DNA from: Vreelandella olivaria
GTDB taxonomy: Bacteria; Pseudomonadota; Gammaproteobacteria; Pseudomonadales; Halomonadaceae
DNA: 56,334 nt
Assembly (NCBI RefSeq): GCF_023507745.1
Contig: NZ_JALPZO010000111.1
Coordinates: forward strand, 1-56,334
Direction: 5' to 3'
The translations under genes were made by a program, and so were the position numbers. Positions 52,590-56,334 of this stretch are shown piece after piece. Positions within the stretch are counted from its first letter, which is position 1, and the number at the start of each line of letters is the position of its first letter. Below the pieces are notes generated by a model. That model searched no databases. It saw nothing but the letters and a program-made list of their open reading frames with translations, and was not told the origin of the DNA.

Positions 52590-53999
52590 ATGCAGGACTC
52601 ACCGGTTTTTCTACCCCTGCGCGAACAGCGCGCACGGCTTCGTGATGGCACATTAACGGCAAGCGCGCTGGCGGAAGCCTCCATTGCTGCCTACCAGAGC
52701 CGTGGCGAGCACGATCATGCCTACCTTACCTGGAACGGTGGGCAGGCGTTGGCAATGGCCAGGGCTACCGATGCCGTGTTCGCTCAGGGCGGCGATGCGG
52801 GCGAGCTAATGGGGATAACCGTCTCTATCAAGGATATCTATGCGGTGCCGGGGCTGCCCACCTATGCCGGGTCTTCCCGGCGCTTGCCAAGCCAGTGGGA
52901 ACGCCCTGGCCCAGTTGTCAGCGCAGTGTTGAAACAGCTGCCCTCGATCATGGGGAAAACCCATACGGTTGAGTTTGCGTTTGGTGGGCTGGGAACTAAC
53001 GCCCACTGGGGGGCTCCGCGTAACCCCTGGGATATGGCGCTTCACCGTACTCCCGGCGGATCAAGTTCCGGTGCGGGCGTATCACTGGTCAGTGGCACCG
53101 CTAGCCTGGCACTAGGCACCGACACCGCCGGGTCGGTACGTATTCCCGCCGCAATGACCGGCGTGGTTGGCCTGAAAACCACCGCTGGACGCTGGTCGAC
53201 CCAACAGATTGTGCCCTTATCCACCACGCTGGATACCCCAGGATTACTGGCGCACAGAGTGGATGATATCGCTTTTGCATTCGATGCGTTGGATGGAGCC
53301 CTCAGCGGTAATGATGAGCAGGTGCCGGCGACGCCCTCGCTTGCCGACCTGACGTTTGGCGTGCCGGAAACGTTCTTCTGGGAGGCGTGCAGCCCAGGTA
53401 TTGCCGAAGCGGTGCAGGGGGCGATTAAACAGTTGGAAGCTGCTGGTGCGCGGATCGTGACGTTGGAGCTACCCGGCATTGATGAAGCGTATGAGTTATT
53501 TAAATTAGGTGGCGTGGCTGCCGCGGAACTGGCGGCGTTTCTAAAAACGCAACTACCCGAGATGGCCGATGCGCTTGACCCTAACGTCGCCGCCCGTGTT
53601 GCCGCTGCAGATGATATGCCCGCCTGGGAGTACGTGCGTCGCCGTGCCGTGCTGGATTCTCTGTATCAATCGGCTGCTGCCCGGATGATGGATGTGGATG
53701 CAGTGCTGACCCCAACGGTAGCCATTACTCCACCCACTATTGAGAGCCTGCAGCCCGAAGGCGCCTATCCCAAAGCCAATATGCTCGCGTTGCGCAACAC
53801 GGCGATTGCTAACTTCCTGGGGCTGTGTGCCCTAACGCTGCCGGTTGGAAAAGATGCCGTAGGTATGCCCGTTGGCCTGCAAGTGCTTGCTGGGCCTTGG
53901 CAAGACGCTAAGCTTTTGGCAATTGGTCAGGCGATTGAAAACGAGTTGGGGGCGGGATTCGATATTCTTGGTCGTCCACCTGGCGTTACTGAAAGCTGA
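52590..53999 (+). CDS. Amidase (amidase-signature family)
   Basis: 469 residues. The Ser-cisSer-Lys triad is visible: K81 (VSIKDIY), S158 (TPGGSSSGAG) and S182 (GTDTAGSVRIPAAMTG). It hydrolyses an amide to acid and ammonia. GGGAGG lies 8 nt upstream. With RidA it forms a two-gene unit. A gatA role is unlikely because gatC/gatB are absent. Confidence 0.92.
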   Translation: MQDSPVFLPLREQRARLRDGTLTASALAEASIAAYQSRGEHDHAYLTWNGGQALAMARATDAVFAQGGDAGELMGITVSIKDIYAVPGLPTYAGSSRRLPSQWERPGPVVSAVLKQLPSIMGKTHTVEFAFGGLGTNAHWGAPRNPWDMALHRTPGGSSSGAGVSLVSGTASLALGTDTAGSVRIPAAMTGVVGLKTTAGRWSTQQIVPLSTTLDTPGLLAHRVDDIAFAFDALDGALSGNDEQVPATPSLADLTFGVPETFFWEACSPGIAEAVQGAIKQLEAAGARIVTLELPGIDEAYELFKLGGVAAAELAAFLKTQLPEMADALDPNVAARVAAADDMPAWEYVRRRAVLDSLYQSAAARMMDVDAVLTPTVAITPPTIESLQPEGAYPKANMLALRNTAIANFLGLCALTLPVGKDAVGMPVGLQVLAGPWQDAKLLAIGQAIENELGAGFDILGRPPGVTES

Positions 54000-54005
54000 T
54001 GGGGG

Positions 54006-55040
54006 TTAAGTGCTGCCCCCAGCCTGAAGTGTAAAGCCGACATCGTGCTGGCGGCGGTAAACACTTTTGCCGCCAAGCCGACGGATCAGCTCGGTGGCGG
54101 CCAGTCGGCCCATCTCCTCTCTAGGCGAGAGGATGGTGGTGAGTTGAGGTGTCACGTGTTGCCCCAGGGGGAGGCCGTTGAACCCGGCAATGGCGATGTC
54201 CCTGGGGATAGATAACCCTTGCCGCTGAGCAGCCAACAGCGCACCCGCGGCCAGATCGTCGTTGGCGAAGTGAATGGCCTGCGTATTGGGGTATTGGGCC
54301 AATACCTGGGCCAGACTTTCGGCGCCTGCCTGCAGGCTGCCAAGTGTATCTAACTCTACGATAGGAGCGCGGAGTCCATGGGCCTCCAGTACCGCTCTAT
54401 GCCCTTCATAACGCATCCCCGCACGATAATCCTGGCTGAGCAGGGCACCTACATAGACAATATGCCGGTAGCCTTTGTCGATAAGGTGCGTTGCCATACA
54501 GCGGCCCGCAGCCACATGGCTCAGCCCGACGTTGAGATCCATCCCCTGGCCCAGCTCCATGACTTCCATGATGGGGTGGTCCCAATTATCCAGCAGCGTA
54601 TGGCATGCCTTGTTATGACGCAGCCCTGCGATCACCAGAGCCGAGCAGGACCAGCCCAGAAAGGTGCGTACCAGCTGATATTCGCGGTCCAAATCATAGT
54701 CAGTATTGCCGAGTAGTATTTGGTAGCCCTCCGCTTCCAGGGTCTCTTGCAGTCCTTTGATAACCTCCACAAATACCGTGTTGACCAGGGAGGGGACAAT
54801 AACGGCAATCAGCCGGGAGCGTGAAGATGCAAGGCTGCCCGCCACCAGGTTGGGCACATAGCCCAAACGCTCGACGGCCTCCAATACACTTCTTCGTGCA
54901 CGGTTACTGACCTTATCCGGGTGGTTCAACGCCCGTGATGCCGTAATAGGGGAGACCCCGGCAGCCTGCGCAACCTGGCTCAAGGTTACTTGATCAGAGC
55001 GGCGGCGCTGTTTAACCGCATGGGGGGAATCTTTAGACAT
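54006..55040 (-). CDS. LacI-family regulator (GntR-like), probable controller of ltnD-otnK
   Basis: 344 residues. LacI HTH at about 18-40: VTLSQVAQAAGVSPITASRALNHPDKVS, hinge to about 65, then a periplasmic-binding-protein-like domain with FANDDLAAGALLAAQRQGLSIPRDIAIAGFNGLPLG. I chose ATG 55040; the longer frame has no ribosome site. It resembles the gluconate repressor subgroup, whose inducers are sugar acids. It is divergent from ltnD and shares the double operator at 55097-55126. Confidence 0.88.
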   Translation of the reverse strand: MSKDSPHAVKQRRRSDQVTLSQVAQAAGVSPITASRALNHPDKVSNRARRSVLEAVERLGYVPNLVAGSLASSRSRLIAVIVPSLVNTVFVEVIKGLQETLEAEGYQILLGNTDYDLDREYQLVRTFLGWSCSALVIAGLRHNKACHTLLDNWDHPIMEVMELGQGMDLNVGLSHVAAGRCMATHLIDKGYRHIVYVGALLSQDYRAGMRYEGHRAVLEAHGLRAPIVELDTLGSLQAGAESLAQVLAQYPNTQAIHFANDDLAAGALLAAQRQGLSIPRDIAIAGFNGLPLGQHVTPQLTTILSPREEMGRLAATELIRRLGGKSVYRRQHDVGFTLQAGGST

Positions 55041-55096
55041 TGGTCGCACGTCCCTGAGGTTCAGCTTGTTGTTACGGGAAGAATAAACTAAAAGGA

Positions 55097-55126
55097 ATGG
55101 TAGCGCTATCATGACAGCGCTACCAT
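55097..55126. promoter_or_regulatory. Two abutting LacI-type operators
   Basis: TGGTAGCGCTATCA (55098-55111) and TGACAGCGCTACCA (55112-55125) are near-perfect 14-bp dyads, each centred on AGCGCT as LacI-family operators are. Together they form a longer inverted repeat (ATGGTAGCGCT, 8 nt, AGCGCTACCAT). They lie between the LacI-family gene and ltnD, 48 bp before the chosen ltnD start. Confidence 0.8.
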
Positions 55127-55174
55127 CAAGGTTTTGACGCCAGTAAAAATATAACAAGAGTGGGGTACCGGCAG

Positions 55175-56107
55175 GTGAAGCAAAACGAACAATCGTCACT
55201 GCATGTAGGCGTTATTGGACTCGGCTCAATGGGGCTGGGAACGGCCACTGCGCTGCTTCGCCAGGGGTTTCATGTAACGGGCTGTGATATTGCTGCTGAC
55301 GCACGGACTGCGTTTGCCTCGGCAGGTGGCCGTAGTGTTTCATCACCTGCGGAGCTCGCCCATTGCCATATTGTGCTGGTCGTTGTGGTGAATGCTGCCC
55401 AGGTAGAGCGTGTACTGTTTGGGGAGCAGGGTGTGATTCGCCAACTGATGCCGGGCAGCCTGATTATGCAGTGCGCGACGGTAGCCCCCAGCCAGGCTAG
55501 AGAACTCGGTGAACGCCTGGCGGCGCAAGGTATGCTGTTGCTGGATGCACCGATTAGTGGAGGGGCCGCTAAGGCCAAAAGCGGTGAACTATCGGTGATG
55601 GCCTCTGGCGCACCAGAGGCGTTTGCCTGCGCTCAGCCGGTATTGGCTGCTATGGCAGCCAAGGTATATCCGCTTGGGGATACGCCTGGCGCTGGTTCCA
55701 GCATGAAGCTGGTCAACCAATTACTGGCCGGTGTGCATATTGCCACCGCTGCCGAAGCCATGGCGCTGGGCATTCGCATGGGGCTTGATCCTGAGGTGAT
55801 ATTCGAGGTGATTACCCATTCGGCGGGTAACTCCTGGATGTTTGAGAATCGCGTGCCGCATATCCTGAGCGGTGATTACACACCACTTTCCGCTGTGGAT
55901 ATTTTCGTTAAAGACCTCAATATCGTTCATCAAACCGGGCGCGAGCTGGCGCTGGCTACCCCGATCGCATCCAGCGCGTTGCAGCAATTTACCGCTGCCA
56001 GCGGGGCTGGATTTGGTCGCGAAGATGATTCAGCGGTGATTAAAGTCTATCAGCGGTTATCGGGTATTACGCTGCCGGATGCCGCCAATGATGCTCAGGG
56101 GGCCTAG
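55175..56107 (+). CDS. ltnD: L-threonate dehydrogenase (3-hydroxyisobutyrate dehydrogenase family)
   Basis: 310 residues. Rossmann motif VGVIGLGSMGLGTATALL (about 11-28), substrate loop DAPISGGAAKAKSGELSVMASG, catalytic Lys in GAGSSMKLVNQLLAG and the C-terminal FVKDLNIV. LtnD oxidises L-threonate at C2 to the 2-oxo acid. I chose GTG 55175 (GGGG 8 nt upstream); GTG 55160 would add five residues. otnK follows 2 nt later, so the pair acts in sequence together with an isomerase (otnI) and a decarboxylase/aldolase (otnC) not in the window. Confidence 0.88.
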   Translation: MKQNEQSSLHVGVIGLGSMGLGTATALLRQGFHVTGCDIAADARTAFASAGGRSVSSPAELAHCHIVLVVVVNAAQVERVLFGEQGVIRQLMPGSLIMQCATVAPSQARELGERLAAQGMLLLDAPISGGAAKAKSGELSVMASGAPEAFACAQPVLAAMAAKVYPLGDTPGAGSSMKLVNQLLAGVHIATAAEAMALGIRMGLDPEVIFEVITHSAGNSWMFENRVPHILSGDYTPLSAVDIFVKDLNIVHQTGRELALATPIASSALQQFTAASGAGFGREDDSAVIKVYQRLSGITLPDAANDAQGA

Positions 56108-56109
56108 GT

Positions 56110-56334
56110 ATGGGTACCGGTACGGGCATTGTCTTAGGCGCCATTGCAGACGACTTCACCGGGGCCACCGACCTCGCCAATAATCTGGTGCGCGGTGGCA
56201 TGCGCTGCCTGCAGGTGATGGGTGTGCCTCAGGCCGCGGTTGATCTGAGCGAGGTGGATGCGGTGGTGGTGGCGCTCAAGTCCCGCTCCTGCCCGGTGGA
56301 AGAGGCCGTCGCGGACTCCCTTGCCGCCCTGGAC
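56110..56334 (+). CDS. otnK: Four-carbon acid sugar kinase (DUF1537/OtnK family), 5' part only
   Basis: The first 75 codons are in the window; the gene runs off the right edge. After a different start (MGTGTG instead of MT) it is identical to the left-end copy except for two residues (LVRG/LVRS, PQAA/PPAA). OtnK phosphorylates 3-oxo-tetronate at C4 after LtnD and OtnI have acted. It begins 2 nt past the ltnD stop, so it is translationally coupled. Its control (LacI type) differs from that of the left copy (GntR type). Confidence 0.9.
   Translation, partial: MGTGTGIVLGAIADDFTGATDLANNLVRGGMRCLQVMGVPQAAVDLSEVDAVVVALKSRSCPVEEAVADSLAALD
56134..56334. repeat. Inverted repeat, right arm (otnK 5' end)
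   Basis: Partner of 1-201, 97.5% identical in inverted orientation, 55.9 kb away. Confidence 0.95.

Noticed and set aside
1..56334. CRISPR array, tRNA, rRNA, integrase, transposase or phage genes
   Set aside because: None was found on either strand; the only repeats are the otnK ends, the hasR fragment and short hairpins.

Overview
The window looks like chromosome of a heterotrophic gammaproteobacterium, most likely a halophile of the Halomonas type. This is inferred from the mix of families: tripartite tricarboxylate (TTT) transport, has/hmu heme uptake, gab genes, many amine- and amide-catabolic enzymes and a DUF1127 protein. No rRNA, tRNA, phage, insertion sequence or CRISPR was seen. Coding is dense and mostly on the minus strand.

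Left edge (1-5.8 kb): a TTT solute transporter (tctCBA) runs into the 5' end of an otnK-like four-carbon acid-sugar kinase. A homoserine-dehydrogenase-like oxidoreductase with a C-terminal SAF domain lies upstream, and a divergent GntR/FCD regulator has a TGGTATRCCA operator over its own start codon. The right edge (54-56.3 kb) carries a LacI-family regulator, divergent ltnD and a second, 97.5% identical otnK 5' end in the opposite orientation. The two window ends are therefore inverted copies of one gene, and they stop at the same homologous base.

5.9-8.4 kb: a divergent cation diffusion facilitator, a MliC-type lipoprotein, an orphan HutC repressor and a YbaN-type membrane protein.

8.5-26.2 kb: the centrepiece is one contiguous heme-acquisition region on the minus strand. 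In transcription order it reads Fur box, hemP, hmuR, hmuS, hmuT, hmuU, hmuV, hasI (ECF sigma), hasS (anti-sigma), a small membrane protein, hemO (heme oxygenase), a broken hasR 3' fragment, a terminator, hasR, hasA (hemophore), hasD, hasE, hasF (type I secretion). Two 28-bp elements with the same box and spacing (GATGAGGAAAAA, 12 nt, CGTT) lie upstream of hasR and, inside the 3' end of hasI, upstream of hasS. They are strong candidates for HasI promoters. The model is that Fur controls the hmu-hasI unit, and HasI then drives hasS and the hemophore operon when heme-loaded HasA engages HasR.

26.3-30.3 kb: an Mn(II)-type ABC transporter with a strong MntR-like operator upstream. One permease carries a C-terminal winged-helix-like extension.

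30.4-54 kb: nitrogen-compound catabolism and its regulators. It holds DUF1127/LysR, Lrp, a degenerate HAD-like protein, gabT and gabD split by an opposite-strand 2-hydroxyacid dehydrogenase, an oligopeptide-type ABC transporter with fused ATPases, two FAD oxidoreductases, a type II haloacid dehalogenase, a PuuC-like aldehyde dehydrogenase, a GNAT protein, an AbgA-like M20 amidohydrolase, a RidA protein and an amidase. Together they suggest uptake and breakdown of an amine- or amide-bearing substrate to succinate, but the substrate cannot be read from sequence.
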